From Pseudomonadales bacterium (GTDB lineage Bacteria > Pseudomonadota > Gammaproteobacteria > Pseudomonadales > Ketobacteraceae): a DNA stretch of 64,000 nucleotides. The translations under genes and the position numbers were made by a program. The stretch is taken from contig NZXG01000040.1 in the NCBI GenBank assembly GCA_002701845.1, positions 106,579-170,578 of the forward strand, given 5' to 3'. Positions 35,944 through 49,130 of this stretch are shown one piece after another. The notes under the pieces were generated by a model that was not told the DNA's origin, searched no databases, and saw nothing but the letters and a program-made list of their open reading frames with translations. How positions within the stretch are numbered: position 1 is the first letter of the stretch; each line of letters starts with the position of its first letter.

Positions 35944-37137
35944 ATGACCACAGCAGACCGATGGTTGCTGCCCGACGGCATTGACGAAATCCTGCCGCCC
36001 CAGGCGGCGAAACTGGAACAGTTGCGACGTGAACTGCTGGACCTCTACACCTCCTGGGGTTACGAACAGGTGTTTCCGCCCCTGGTGGAGTATCTGGAGT
36101 CACTGCTCACCGGCGCCGGTCATGACCTCGAGCTGCAGACCTTCAAACTCACTGACCAGCTTACCGGGCGCATGATGGGGGTGCGGGCCGACATGACCAC
36201 CCAGGTGGCCCGCATCGATGCTCACACCCTGGGGCGCCAGGGTGTGAACCGGCTTTGTTATGCCGGCCATGTTCTGCATGCCAAACCGGAAACCCTGGGA
36301 GCCAGCCGCAGCCTGATTCAAATCGGTGCCGAGCTATACGGGCATGCCGGTATCGCCAGCGATATCGAGGTCATTGATCTGATGCTGGAAACCCTGGCCC
36401 GGGCCGGTTGTGAAGAGTTGCACCTGGATCTGGGCCATGTGGGCATCTACCGGGCCCTGGCGGCGGAGGCCGGCTTGGGGCCGGACCAGGAATGGCAGTT
36501 GTTTGCCATGTTCCAACGCAAGGCGGTGCCGGAGCTGCAGGCGTTTTTGAACCGGCAGGTGGCCGATGACTCCCTGCGGGGCATGCTCCAGGCCCTGGTC
36601 ACCATGGCTGGGGATGAGTCAGTGCTGGCGCGGGCCCGACAGTTGCTGAGTGGTGCCCCGTCCCCGGTGCGGGCGGCACTTGAGGATTTACAGCAGATTG
36701 CCGCCGCCCTGAAAGCGCGCCACCCCCGGGTCAACCTGTATTTCGATCTGGGTGAGCTGCGGGGGTATCATTACCACACCGGCACCGTGTTCAGTGCTTA
36801 TGTGCCGGGTATGGGGCAGGCCATTGCCAACGGTGGCCGTTACGATCATATCGGTGAGGTGTTCGGCCGGGCCCGGCCCGCCACCGGTTTCAGTACGGAC
36901 CTGGCCGTGTTGATACAGCAGCGGCGGCCGGTGGCTGGCGCCACCCGGGTTTTTGCGCCCCAGGTGGAGGCAGCCCGGGCAGCGGCTTTGCAGCAGGCCG
37001 TGGCGGATCTCCGGGCCCGGGGCCGGGTGGTGGTGCAGGCGCTGGACGCGGAACAGACGCCGGCGGGGCTGGGTTGCACGCAACAATTGGTTCCGGCCGG
37101 TGGCAACTGGGTCTGTGAACCCGTCGCCGATTCCTAA
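35944..37137 (+). CDS. hisZ: ATP phosphoribosyltransferase regulatory subunit HisZ
   Basis: A 397-residue HisRS-like paralogue without the anticodon domain; with short-form HisG it makes the first histidine-pathway enzyme. Visible features: LPDGIDEILPPQAAKLEQLR at the N-terminus, MMGVRADMTTQVARI and NGGRYDHIGEVFGRARPATGFS. HisZ beside purA is a standard placement in pseudomonads. A stop-to-start gap of 26 bases to purA suggests co-transcription. Confidence 0.93.
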   Translation: MTTADRWLLPDGIDEILPPQAAKLEQLRRELLDLYTSWGYEQVFPPLVEYLESLLTGAGHDLELQTFKLTDQLTGRMMGVRADMTTQVARIDAHTLGRQGVNRLCYAGHVLHAKPETLGASRSLIQIGAELYGHAGIASDIEVIDLMLETLARAGCEELHLDLGHVGIYRALAAEAGLGPDQEWQLFAMFQRKAVPELQAFLNRQVADDSLRGMLQALVTMAGDESVLARARQLLSGAPSPVRAALEDLQQIAAALKARHPRVNLYFDLGELRGYHYHTGTVFSAYVPGMGQAIANGGRYDHIGEVFGRARPATGFSTDLAVLIQQRRPVAGATRVFAPQVEAARAAALQQAVADLRARGRVVVQALDAEQTPAGLGCTQQLVPAGGNWVCEPVADS

Positions 37138-37151
37138 TTCATTCCTGATAG

Positions 37152-41241
<4,090 letters not shown>

Positions 41242-41325
41242 CGCTGCTAAACCCTGTCATGAGTACCTGAGATTAAGCATAGTTCAGGCTGGCGCCGGTG
41301 TCGGGCCGGTGATATGGGGTCTAAA

Positions 41326-42156
41326 TCAGTGGGGTATGGCGCTCCACAGCATCCCCAGGCACACCACCAGCATTACGCTGGCAAAGCCGGTTTGCAGGCG
41401 GGGTCCGGCCAGTCGGTTGGCGGTGAGCCGGCCCGCCAGCATGCCTGCCAGGGCTCCCAGCACGAAGGGCAGGGCCACCAGCAGTGGCAGGTTGCCACCC
41501 TGGGCCAGGGCCATCAGTACCGTGCCGGCACTGGTGAGGGCGATGGCCATCAGGGAGGTGGCCACGGCGGAGTGGAAGGAAAGATCGGTGGCCGCCCGCA
41601 GGATGGGGACGATAACGAAGCCGCCACCCACCCCAAGCAGCCCGGAGAGAAAGCCGGTGGCCAGGCCGCCGCCGGTGATCGCCAGGGCACAGGGGCGGGT
41701 CCACAACAGGCGTCCGGTGTCCGGATTGACCTTGCAGACCGGCTCGCCCGGGGCTTCCCGCTGATCCCGCAGTCCGGCCCGCACCACCCGGGTTTCATCC
41801 GGCGACTTGCGGGCGGCATAGAGCATACGCAGACTCACCACCAACAGGATCAGGGCAAAGCCCACATTGAGCAGAGGCAGGGGCAGTATCTGGGCTGCCG
41901 CCAGCCCCAGCGGGGCGGTGAGCATGCCGGCGGCGCTCATCATCAGCGCGGCCCGATAGCGGACGATGCCCTGGGGCCAGACGGTGGCGGTACCGAAGAT
42001 CGCCGCGGCGCTCACCGCCAGCAATGCCACCGGCACCGCCTGGGGCAGAGTCCAGCCCATGCCCCAGATCAAAAGAGGCACGGCAATGACCGAGCCACCG
42101 GCGCCGGTGAGGCCCAGAATCAGCCCCACTGCCAGACCCAGAATGGCGGCCAGCAT
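41326..42156 (-). CDS. TauE/SafE family sulfite/anion exporter
   Basis: A 276-residue inner-membrane protein with about eight helices and the family's repeated half-structure; LGLTGAGGSVIAVPLLIWGMG and GLLGVGGGFVIVPIL are the two TauE/SafE signatures. It is the third gene behind the BigR-like regulator and the DUF442 gene, 6 bases after the latter. In related operons this type of protein removes sulfite or other products of persulfide oxidation; the exact substrate here is inferred. Confidence 0.88.
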   Translation of the reverse strand: MLAAILGLAVGLILGLTGAGGSVIAVPLLIWGMGWTLPQAVPVALLAVSAAAIFGTATVWPQGIVRYRAALMMSAAGMLTAPLGLAAAQILPLPLLNVGFALILLVVSLRMLYAARKSPDETRVVRAGLRDQREAPGEPVCKVNPDTGRLLWTRPCALAITGGGLATGFLSGLLGVGGGFVIVPILRAATDLSFHSAVATSLMAIALTSAGTVLMALAQGGNLPLLVALPFVLGALAGMLAGRLTANRLAGPRLQTGFASVMLVVCLGMLWSAIPH

Positions 42157-42162
42157 CAGGGA

Positions 42163-42615
42163 TCAGGCCGGCTGCTGGCGCATGATCTGTTCCACCGCCG
42201 GTTCCAGTTTGGTCATGCCGGCGTTGCGCCCCAGCTGCAGGGCTTCCTGGGCGGATTTGCCTTCGTACCAGTAGGCCTGCAGCGCCAGTAGGGCACCCAC
42301 CCGGTTGGCGCTGCGGCAATGGATCAATACCGGGTGGTGATCGCAGTTATCCATGATTTCCGCCAGCTGCCCCGCCGCTTCCCGGGTCAGGTCCTGGGCG
42401 CTGCGGATGGGGATATTGAAATACTGCATGCCCAGTTGGGTCACCAGGCCCGGCTCCATGGGGGGAGTTTCCTCCGTGGGGCACAGGTTGATCACGGTCT
42501 TTACCCCTTTATCCGCGGCAGCCTGCAGATCCTGCTCACTGGGCAGGCCGCAGGCCAGGGTGTCGGGTTTCGGAGAGCACAGGTTGGGAATATTCAACGG
42601 CTGATCGTTAAGCAT
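42163..42615 (-). CDS. DUF442 / TIGR01244 sulfur-transferase-like protein (Blh N-domain)
   Basis: A 150-residue protein of the cysteine phosphatase-like fold with catalytic loop HCRSANR (Cys near residue 100) and CGLPSEQDLQAAADKG at the N-terminus. This domain forms the N-terminal half of Blh in Agrobacterium and Xylella, where it acts with an ETHE1-like dioxygenase on persulfides. Here it stands alone. It starts 9 bases after the regulator's stop. Confidence 0.88.
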   Translation of the reverse strand: MLNDQPLNIPNLCSPKPDTLACGLPSEQDLQAAADKGVKTVINLCPTEETPPMEPGLVTQLGMQYFNIPIRSAQDLTREAAGQLAEIMDNCDHHPVLIHCRSANRVGALLALQAYWYEGKSAQEALQLGRNAGMTKLEPAVEQIMRQQPA

Positions 42616-42624
42616 GGCAATTCC

Positions 42625-42933
42625 TTACTGGGGTGAACAGAAGTGTTGGTGGAGCAGGGCCACCATATCCATGGCAGGCCCGGGGGCCACGGAATAAAAA
42701 ATGGTTTGTGCCTGGCGCCGGGTGTGCACGAGGCCCTGATTGCGCAATACCGCCAGATGCTGGGACAAGGCTGATTGGGAGAGGTCAAGCTGTTCATTGA
42801 GCTCCCGCACACAGAGTTCCCCCTCCGCCAGAGCGCACATGATCATCAGGCGGTTGGGGTTGGATAATGCCTGCAGCAGATCCGCCGCAGACTGCGCATG
42901 GTGCCTTAATTCTTCCAACTGACTTTTTTCCAT
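42625..42933 (-). CDS. bigR: ArsR-family regulator, BigR/SqrR-like persulfide sensor
   Basis: A 102-residue winged-helix repressor. The HTH is CVRELNEQLDLSQSALSQHLAVLR. Cys41 in GELCVREL and Cys99 in HFCSPQ match the two cysteines of SqrR/BigR that form a tetrasulfide bridge on reaction with persulfides; Cys33 is additional. ATG 42933 is chosen by family length; longer in-frame starts run through the operator. It heads the DUF442-TauE transcription unit and is divergent from the MBL dioxygenase, both likely repressed by it. Confidence 0.9.
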   Translation of the reverse strand: MEKSQLEELRHHAQSAADLLQALSNPNRLMIMCALAEGELCVRELNEQLDLSQSALSQHLAVLRNQGLVHTRRQAQTIFYSVAPGPAMDMVALLHQHFCSPQ

Positions 42934-42943
42934 ATACAGATAT

Positions 42944-42971
42944 TCTAATTTAGATAAAACTAATATATAGT
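42944..42971. promoter_or_regulatory. Probable BigR/SqrR operator region
   Basis: The AT-rich divergent promoter holds a perfect palindrome, TCTAA-T-TTAGA (42944-42954), and a second dyad, ACTA-N5-TAGT (42959-42971). Together they overlap likely -10 elements for both genes. AT-rich dyads of this kind are where ArsR-type persulfide sensors bind; direct binding is inferred. Confidence 0.6.
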
Positions 42972-43020
42972 GAATTGGCTTGGTTAGCAACTTTGGCAGA
43001 CACAGGAGGGCAGGCAAATC

Positions 43021-43896
43021 ATGACAGCTCCGGTAATCAAGGCGTTCTTTGATCCCGCCACCTACACCATCAGTTATGTGGTGCATGATGGCCAGGGTGG
43101 ACCCTGTGCCATTATTGATCCCGTCCTGGATTTTGAGCCAAAAGCCGCCCGCATATCCACTGTTTCCGCTCAATTAATTGTGGATTACGTTCGGGAGCAG
43201 GGCCTGACAGTGGAGTGGATTCTGGAAACCCATGCCCATGCGGATCATTTGTCCGCCGCCCACTGGCTGCAGCGCAAGCTGGGTGGGCGCATTGCCATTG
43301 GTGATGGCATTAGCGCGGTACAGGCTCACTTCGCCGGATTGTTTAATCTGGGTGCGGAGTTTGTTCCGGACGGCTCCCAGTTTGACCACCTGTTTCAGGA
43401 TGGCGAGCGCTTTACCATCGGCGCCCTGGAGGCGGAGGTGATGTTTACTCCGGGCCATACTCCGGCCTGCGTCAGCTACCACATCGCCGATGCGGTGTTT
43501 GTGGGGGATACCCTGTTTATGCCGGACTACGGCACCGCGCGGGCGGATTTTCCCGGCGGCGATGCCCGCGCTCTGTATCAGTCCATCCAGCGGCTGATGG
43601 CTTTGCCGGCCCGGACCCGGCTGTTTATGTGTCATGACTATCAGCCAGGGGGCCGTGAGCCCCGTTGGGAAACCACGGTGGCCGAGCAGCGGCAACACAA
43701 TATCATGGTGCATGACGGCGTCAGCGAGGCGGATTTTGTGGCAGCAAGACAGAAAAAGGATGCGCAACTGGCGGCGCCGGTGCTGATCCTGCCTTCACTG
43801 CAGGTAAATATCCGGGCTGGACAGCTGCCCGCGGCGGAGTCCAACGGCATCCAGTATCTGAAACTGCCGTTGAATCAACTGGGCTCGGGTGAATAG
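43021..43896 (+). CDS. ETHE1/Blh-like MBL-fold persulfide dioxygenase
   Basis: A 291-residue metallo-beta-lactamase-fold protein with the metal motif THAHADHLSAAHWL and further ligands in TPGHTPACVSY and VGDTLF(M)PDYGTARADFPGG, plus CHDYQPGG, all in the persulfide dioxygenase arrangement. It oxidises glutathione persulfide to sulfite. In Blh it is fused behind DUF442; here that domain is a separate divergent gene. The MBL domain starts immediately, so this is a complete stand-alone form. Confidence 0.92.
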   Translation: MTAPVIKAFFDPATYTISYVVHDGQGGPCAIIDPVLDFEPKAARISTVSAQLIVDYVREQGLTVEWILETHAHADHLSAAHWLQRKLGGRIAIGDGISAVQAHFAGLFNLGAEFVPDGSQFDHLFQDGERFTIGALEAEVMFTPGHTPACVSYHIADAVFVGDTLFMPDYGTARADFPGGDARALYQSIQRLMALPARTRLFMCHDYQPGGREPRWETTVAEQRQHNIMVHDGVSEADFVAARQKKDAQLAAPVLILPSLQVNIRAGQLPAAESNGIQYLKLPLNQLGSGE

Positions 43897-43931
43897 GGAA
43901 AAGGGCAAGCCTGAAATACCGGCGGAATAAA

Positions 43932-43966
43932 AAAAGAGCCGACAGCTTGCTGCCGGCTCTTTTCTT
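43932..43966. terminator. Bidirectional terminator between convergent genes
   Basis: A 14-bp stem with one mismatch (43932-43945 with 43950-43963) and a 4-base loop is flanked by A-rich sequence on the left and T-rich on the right, so it can end both the MBL dioxygenase and the leftward phosphatase transcripts. Confidence 0.88.
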
Positions 43967-43989
43967 TGTCTGCCCGTCAGGCAGCGGCA

Positions 43990-45873
43990 TCAGGACCCGA
44001 TGATGCCGCCGTCCTTGCGGGTAATGACGATGGTGCAGTCCCGGGGAATGGTCACGCCATCGTAAGGCGCCGGGAAGTTGGTGAGGCTGGGATCGCCATT
44101 ACCCGGATGCTGGGTATTGACGAACAGGGTGCGACGGTCCGGCGTCATGGTGAGGCCGGTGATCTCGTCGCCGGTAACGCCGGTGAGCAGTCGACGCAGC
44201 TCACCGGTATGGGTATCCGCCACCAGCAGCTGGTTGTTGAGCCCATCTTTCTGGCCACCGTCGGTTTCGATGAACAGGCGGCCATCGGGATCGGCATACA
44301 GGCCATCCGGATCGCTGAAGCTGTCCTCTGTGCCGTGGGTGGTTTCGGCAATCAGGAAGATGTCCCAGCTGAAGTGGGTGCCGGTGTGCTCTTCACTGTC
44401 GTGCCAGCGAATGATATGACCATCCGGGTTCGGCGCCAGGGGGTTGGCGGCGTCCGCCTCGGTGCGGCGGCTGTTGTTGGTGAGGGTGCAGTAGACATCA
44501 CCGTTGGGCGCCACTGTGGTCCACTCCGGTCGGTCCATGGGGGTGGCACCGGCCAGGTCGGCGGCAATGCGGGTGTGCACCAGCAATTCGGCCATGTCAT
44601 GGAAGTGGCCAGCCAGATCCGGGTTGTCCAGGGTCAGCGGCAGCCAGGTGCCGGAACCGTCTTCGTGGAATCGGGCCACATACAGGGTGCCCTCGTCCAG
44701 CGGGCTCTGACCGCGGTCCAGCATGTCCCGATAGTGGTCGGCGGAGACAAACTTATAGATGTAATCGAAGCGCTCGTCGTCACCCATGTAAACCACCACG
44801 CGGCCATCCTTGCCAATCACCGAAGTGGCGCCTTCGTGCTTGAAGCGGCCCAGGGCAGTGCGTTTGACCGGAGTCTGGGTGGCGTCGAAGGGATCGATTT
44901 CCACCACCCAGCCGAAGCGGTGTTCCTCGTTCTTATAATCCGGATTGGACAGGTCGAAGCGGGCATCGAATTTCTCCCAGCCGTAGCCGAAACCGCCTTC
45001 GCTAAAGCCGTAACGCTGGTGCGCTTCGGTGGGGAGCCAGGTCTGCTCGCGGTTGGTGGCACCGAAGTAACCGTTGAAGTTCTCTTCACAAGTGAGGTAA
45101 GTGCCCCAGGGGGTGGGGCCGGAGGAACAGTTATTCACCGTACCCAGGGGAATGTTGCCGGCGGGGGTTTGCAGCAGTGGGTGACCGGCCACCGGGCCGC
45201 TGAAGGTTACCGGCGTGTTGACATGAATGCGGCGGGCATTTTTGCTTGCCAGCGGGCGCCACTGGCCATGGATCTTTTTGATCTCCACGATGGAGACACC
45301 GTGGGCATGTTGTGAGGTGCGCACCTCTTCCAGGCTCTCCGGACTGGATTTGCCCAGCACGTGGCTGTTGCCACCGAACTCGTGGTTGATGGCCAGCATG
45401 CCGTGGTAGTTGCCGGGGCGGAACCAGTGTCCGCGACGGAATTTGGAATCAAACGGCGAGCAATCGCTTTGATCGATGGGGAAGAAAGCCATGCCGTCGT
45501 GGCCGATACCAATTTGTTGGGCCTGGTCAGCGGCGTTCGGGGGCCAGCTGAAGGCCGGGCCGCCGGGCTCCAGGGGGTCACCCCAGGGGATCAGCACGTC
45601 GTACTGGTAATCCGGGGAAATGCTGGGCATGGGGCCACTGCCATCGGCCACGGCCACCGGTGTAAAGTTAATCAGACCGCGACGGCGGGGCCAGTGGCGG
45701 AAGCCGGCGTTGGCCAGACTGGGCGCTGCCACAAAAGACGCGGCAGCCAGTCCCAGGCCACCTTTCAAGACCTGGCGGCGGGCCAGGTTAGCGCGTAACA
45801 CATCCTGGAACGGACGGTTGTCGCTGGGATTGCTGATGCCATTATCGTTATCGTATTGTAGATCGTCGGTCAT
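43990..45873 (-). CDS. PhoX-family (DUF839) secreted phosphatase
   Basis: A 627-residue protein. The N-terminus carries a twin-arginine signal, ARRQVLKGGLGLAAASFVAA, so it is exported folded. Downstream blocks typical of PhoX include LAINHEFGGNSHV, CSSGPTPWGTYLTCEENFNGYFG (partly quoted) and VVYMGDDERFDYIYKFVS; family members use Fe/Ca cofactors and release phosphate from esters. AGGAG lies upstream of ATG 45873. I saw no clear Pho box upstream. Convergent with the sulfur module. Confidence 0.9.
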   Translation of the reverse strand: MTDDLQYDNDNGISNPSDNRPFQDVLRANLARRQVLKGGLGLAAASFVAAPSLANAGFRHWPRRRGLINFTPVAVADGSGPMPSISPDYQYDVLIPWGDPLEPGGPAFSWPPNAADQAQQIGIGHDGMAFFPIDQSDCSPFDSKFRRGHWFRPGNYHGMLAINHEFGGNSHVLGKSSPESLEEVRTSQHAHGVSIVEIKKIHGQWRPLASKNARRIHVNTPVTFSGPVAGHPLLQTPAGNIPLGTVNNCSSGPTPWGTYLTCEENFNGYFGATNREQTWLPTEAHQRYGFSEGGFGYGWEKFDARFDLSNPDYKNEEHRFGWVVEIDPFDATQTPVKRTALGRFKHEGATSVIGKDGRVVVYMGDDERFDYIYKFVSADHYRDMLDRGQSPLDEGTLYVARFHEDGSGTWLPLTLDNPDLAGHFHDMAELLVHTRIAADLAGATPMDRPEWTTVAPNGDVYCTLTNNSRRTEADAANPLAPNPDGHIIRWHDSEEHTGTHFSWDIFLIAETTHGTEDSFSDPDGLYADPDGRLFIETDGGQKDGLNNQLLVADTHTGELRRLLTGVTGDEITGLTMTPDRRTLFVNTQHPGNGDPSLTNFPAPYDGVTIPRDCTIVITRKDGGIIGS

Positions 45874-46030
45874 CTGTTGGGCTCCTACTGGTTATCTTGT
45901 GACCAAAAAAAGGGTGCGAAGCTGTTCACAATTCCAACGAAAAAGTAGCAGGCAAATGCTTCAAAACTATTACCGGCCAGCCACCGTTGACGCTGGTTTC
46001 AGCAGCGCACCCGGAGCCCGGGGACGGGAT

Positions 46031-46057
46031 GTCCCGGGTGCCCAATACGCCCGGGAC
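46031..46057. other. GC-rich stem-loop between phosphatase and secreted-protein genes
   Basis: GTCCCGGG (46031-46038) and CCCGGGAC (46050-46057) form a perfect 8-bp stem with an 11-base loop, just after the stop of the leftward secreted protein gene. It lacks a T-run, so it is a weak or Rho-assisted terminator at best. Confidence 0.4.
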
Positions 46058-46071
46058 GTCCCTGTTGCGGA

Positions 46072-46755
46072 TCAGTCCGCAATCTTCAGATCCTCCCGGC
46101 GGCACCCCTCCGCCAGTTCTATGGTAAAGCTCCAGTCGTCCAGCCAGAACAGCGGTGCCGGTCCGGCGTCGAAGTTGGTGACTTTCCACTGCACTTCCAC
46201 CGGGACCGATTTGGCGGTTTTGCTCTGGCTGTTATAAACGCAGTGATGGCGGTCCATGGCATGAGATTCCCAGGAGGAAACCGATTCACTGCCGGCATCG
46301 GTGCTGTCGAATGCGTAGGTGTCAGGGCCGAAACTGGAGGCCTGGGGTGAGGCCTCAACACCGTCCACCAGGATGCGCACCTCACACCAGTCCGGTGCGC
46401 TACTGCCGGGTTCGTTGCAGCGTGATTCGGCAGTGAAGGCCAGATTCACCAACACGTTTTTACCCGGGGGAATCACCACTTTACTGCGGGCACCTGGTAC
46501 GGTGATAAATTTCTCGGTACTGGTGACTCTGGGCTTGGTGCTGGTGATGGCCTGTTTGTAGAAGTGGGCGCCGGAGGTGAAACGGATGGCGTCGGTTTCC
46601 TCCAGCGGGGTATCGGTAAGCCATTCATCCAGGCTGTATTTGTACTCCAGACCCGGTTGTGGGGTCAGCTGGCGAATTTCAGCACTGCTGGCGGCCAGGG
46701 CCAGGGGCGAGCTGAGGGCGGCGGCGATGATGATGCTGTGGTGAAATGTTTTCAT
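46072..46755 (-). CDS. Secreted protein of unknown function
   Basis: A 227-residue protein with a Sec signal peptide (MKTFHHSIIIAAALSSPLALA, cleavage near residue 21). The mature part is beta-rich with cysteines in SRCNEPG, WCEVRILVDG, HHCVYNS and EGCRREDL that could form two disulfides. The block PPGKNVLVNLAFTAESRC and EVRILVDGVEA resembles jelly-roll or choice-of-anchor repeats, but I cannot assign it. GGAG lies 8 bases before the start. Monocistronic. Confidence 0.65.
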   Translation of the reverse strand: MKTFHHSIIIAAALSSPLALAASSAEIRQLTPQPGLEYKYSLDEWLTDTPLEETDAIRFTSGAHFYKQAITSTKPRVTSTEKFITVPGARSKVVIPPGKNVLVNLAFTAESRCNEPGSSAPDWCEVRILVDGVEASPQASSFGPDTYAFDSTDAGSESVSSWESHAMDRHHCVYNSQSKTAKSVPVEVQWKVTNFDAGPAPLFWLDDWSFTIELAEGCRREDLKIAD

Positions 46756-46997
46756 TGCAGTTGCTCCAAAGTTTTTGTTAGGAAATGACCCAGCGCTATG
46801 CGGGGCTGGCGCTAATCTACGCCGGGACCGGCGCCGGGCGCCTGAGCAACTGTTGAGATTTGGTTGAGAAAGCCTTGAATGTGGACATGGTACGGAAATG
46901 GGATGTCAATTTCTTACAGAAGTGGCAGTGATCATTCACTGTGAGGATACTGGGTCGCGCGCATACTGAGTCCACTGCAAGCTATGGGCGCGTGTTA

Positions 46998-47390
46998 ATG
47001 AAGGGAATCAATTGGCCGCGGGATGTGGAATATCGGTTTCTCGATTTTGTTCTGGTGCCGGATCAGGCCCGTTTGTTAAAGGGGGCCGACGACATTCCCC
47101 TGGCACCCAAGCCGTTCTGGTTATTGTTGTTGCTGGCTCAGGCCGCTAATCGACTGGTGGAACGGGACCACCTGCTGGAGCTGATCTGGCAGGGTGGTAA
47201 CGCGTCCGACGAATCCCTGGCCCAGGTGGTGTCCCAGTGCCGGCGGGCCCTGGGGGACAGCGCGGCGCAGCAGGCGGTCATAAAAACCGTCACCAGGCGC
47301 GGCTACCGGCTGGTGCCTTTGGTGACGGTGGCGCTGCCGCCACCGCTGGCGGCGTGCTGGCCTTACTCCTCAAACTCCCCGTTGTGGTAG
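46998..47390 (+). CDS. Stand-alone winged-helix DNA-binding protein (OmpR/CadC type)
   Basis: A 130-residue protein consisting of little more than one trans_reg_C winged helix (about 8-105): [45 protein letters not shown] and [13 protein letters not shown]. There is no receiver and no transmembrane sensor, unlike OmpR or CadC. ATG 46998 has GGGCG about 8 bases upstream; GTG 46941 is an alternative. The C-terminal 25 residues overlap the convergent YebC-family gene by 28 bases and may be extended beyond the domain. Could regulate the divergent secreted-protein gene. Confidence 0.7.
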   Translation: MKGINWPRDVEYRFLDFVLVPDQARLLKGADDIPLAPKPFWLLLLLAQAANRLVERDHLLELIWQGGNASDESLAQVVSQCRRALGDSAAQQAVIKTVTRRGYRLVPLVTVALPPPLAACWPYSSNSPLW

Positions 47391-48085
47391 ATTTCCTGCA
47401 CATCGTCCAGGTCGTTCAGCAGATCCACAAAGCGTTCGAACTGGGCCGCATCCTCGCCCCCGAGGGGCTGGGAGGTCTGGGGCAGATAAGTGATTTCCTC
47501 CACCTCAAACTGCAGTTCGGGCATCGCCTCCAGCAGTGCCGTTTTGGCTTTGAAAAACTCAGCCGGGGGGGTGAGGACGGTGATCACGTCATCCTCTGAC
47601 TCCACTTCACTGACATCCACGTCCGCCTCCAGCAGGGCTTCCAGCACAGCATCCTCGTCGGTACCCGGAAACACCAGCATGGCGCGGTGATCAAACAGAT
47701 TGGACACCGACCCCTGGCTGCCCAGTTTGGCTTTGCACTTGGAGAATACCCCACGGATCTCGCCAAAGGTGCGGTTGCCATTGTCGGTGAGGGCACTGAT
47801 CAGCACCATACAGCCACCGGGGCCAATCCCTTCATACAAGGCCGGCTGAAAATCCTCGCCGGCACCACCGCTGGCTTTCTCAATGGCTTTCTCGATCACG
47901 TGACTGGGGACCTGGTCTTTCTTGGCCCGATCGATAAGGCTGCGCAGGCTCAGATTGGCGTCGGGATCGGTGCCGCCATTTTTGGCGCTGACGTAGATCT
48001 CCCGACCGTACTTGGAATACACCTTGGTTTTGGCGGCGGCCGTTTTGGCCATGGATTGTTTGCGGTTCTGATATGCTCGGCCCAT
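47363..48085 (-). CDS. YebC/PmpR-TACO1 family protein (YeeN-like)
   Basis: A 240-residue protein of the YebC/TACO1 family. The N-terminus [21 protein letters not shown] then [17 protein letters not shown] is closer to the YeeN branch than to YebC beside ruv[22 protein letters not shown] is the conserved core. Family members act in transcription and, in recent work, in translation of proline-rich stretches, which would complement EF-P here. A different 3' neighbour than the usual ruvC also points to YeeN. Confidence 0.88.
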   Translation of the reverse strand: MGRAYQNRKQSMAKTAAAKTKVYSKYGREIYVSAKNGGTDPDANLSLRSLIDRAKKDQVPSHVIEKAIEKASGGAGEDFQPALYEGIGPGGCMVLISALTDNGNRTFGEIRGVFSKCKAKLGSQGSVSNLFDHRAMLVFPGTDEDAVLEALLEADVDVSEVESEDDVITVLTPPAEFFKAKTALLEAMPELQFEVEEITYLPQTSQPLGGEDAAQFERFVDLLNDLDDVQEIYHNGEFEE

Positions 48086-48121
48086 AGTGCTGGTGCTGGT
48101 TCCCGGAAGGTTCTATGAAAG

Positions 48122-48745
48122 CTACTGCGGTGCGCGCAGATAGCCGTGTTGTTGCAGGTAGTCTATCACCGTATCCACTTCCTGCTCGACGCTCATGGCG
48201 GCGGTGTGCAGATGAATTTCCGGCGCCAGCGGGGCTTCGTAGGGATCATCAATCCCGGTGAAGTTCTTGATCTCCCCGGCCCGGGCTTTCTTGTACAGGC
48301 CTTTGGGATCGCGTTTCTCCGCCTCTTCCAGGGGGCAATCCACGAATACCTCGATAAACGTCAGATCGGCGCTTTCGTGGATCTCCCGCACCCGGTCCCG
48401 GTCCTGGCGATAGGGGCTGATAAAACTGGACAGAGTGATTACCCCGGTATCGGCGAACAGTTTGGCAATCTCGCCGATGCGGCGGATGTTTTCCGCCCGG
48501 TCCTCGGCGGAGAAGCCCAGATTCTTGTTGATCCCCAGACGGATATTGTCACCATCCAGGCGATAGCTGAGGTGCCCCATTTCATACAGCCGCTGTTCCA
48601 GCGCCACCGCCACCGAGCTTTTGCCGCTACCGGAAAGGCCGGTAAACCAGAGGGTGGCGCCCCGCTGCTGAATCAGCCGGGCCCGGTCCTCCCGGGTGAT
48701 ATCGCCGTCGTGCCAGTGAACATTGGTTGCTACCTGATCAGTCAC
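48122..48745 (-). CDS. cysC: Adenylylsulfate kinase CysC
   Basis: A 207-residue kinase that phosphorylates APS to PAPS in sulfate assimilation. P-loop [32 protein letters not shown] and [14 protein letters not shown] are family signatures, and [29 protein letters not shown] (partly quoted) forms the lid. GTG 48745 start with AAGGAA about 9 bases upstream. No cysDN sulfurylase genes are nearby. Confidence 0.95.
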   Translation of the reverse strand: MTDQVATNVHWHDGDITREDRARLIQQRGATLWFTGLSGSGKSSVAVALEQRLYEMGHLSYRLDGDNIRLGINKNLGFSAEDRAENIRRIGEIAKLFADTGVITLSSFISPYRQDRDRVREIHESADLTFIEVFVDCPLEEAEKRDPKGLYKKARAGEIKNFTGIDDPYEAPLAPEIHLHTAAMSVEQEVDTVIDYLQQHGYLRAPQ

Positions 48746-49130
48746 TAGACCATTCCTTCTCAGTCAGGTTTAGGGTACGGGTGTCGGCAGGATGCTTGAC
48801 AAAACCGATTTATCCTGTCGCTCATGGTGGCATAAGCATATGAAAGTCACCCGGTGAATACAACGCCAGGCTGCCGGCTTGGGAAACCCCAGCCCGCGGG
48901 GCATGGAATGCATCCTGCATCGACTTGGGTATAACCCGGAACCGGCGACCGTCAGCGCGGCAACGGGAACGGCTTTGCCCGCCAGCACAAAGTCAGAGCG
49001 CGGTCGCCAGCCCCGTTGCAGCTTTTGTACGAATTACAATGGTTGCAACCGGTACAGTGGGCGACGGCTAACGAACGTCATCAACCGGAGTGTACCCGGC
49101 TGTGTCGTACACTCCCGAGGAGTGAATTCC
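48746..49130. promoter_or_regulatory. 385-base regulatory region with two inverted repeats
   Basis: No supported ORF. TTGTA-CGAAT-TACAA (49025-49039) is an instance of the TGTA-N5-TACAA palindrome seen elsewhere in the window. A 9-bp perfect inverted repeat, GGAGTGTAC (49087-49095) and GTACACTCC (49107-49115), lies directly before the Shine-Dalgarno of the next gene and could be an operator or a leader hairpin. A TTGACA hexamer occurs at about 48795 without a good -10. Confidence 0.5.

Noticed and set aside
45874..46071. Pho box upstream of the PhoX-like gene
   Set aside because: No pair of CTGTCAT-like direct repeats at 11-base spacing was found in the leader.
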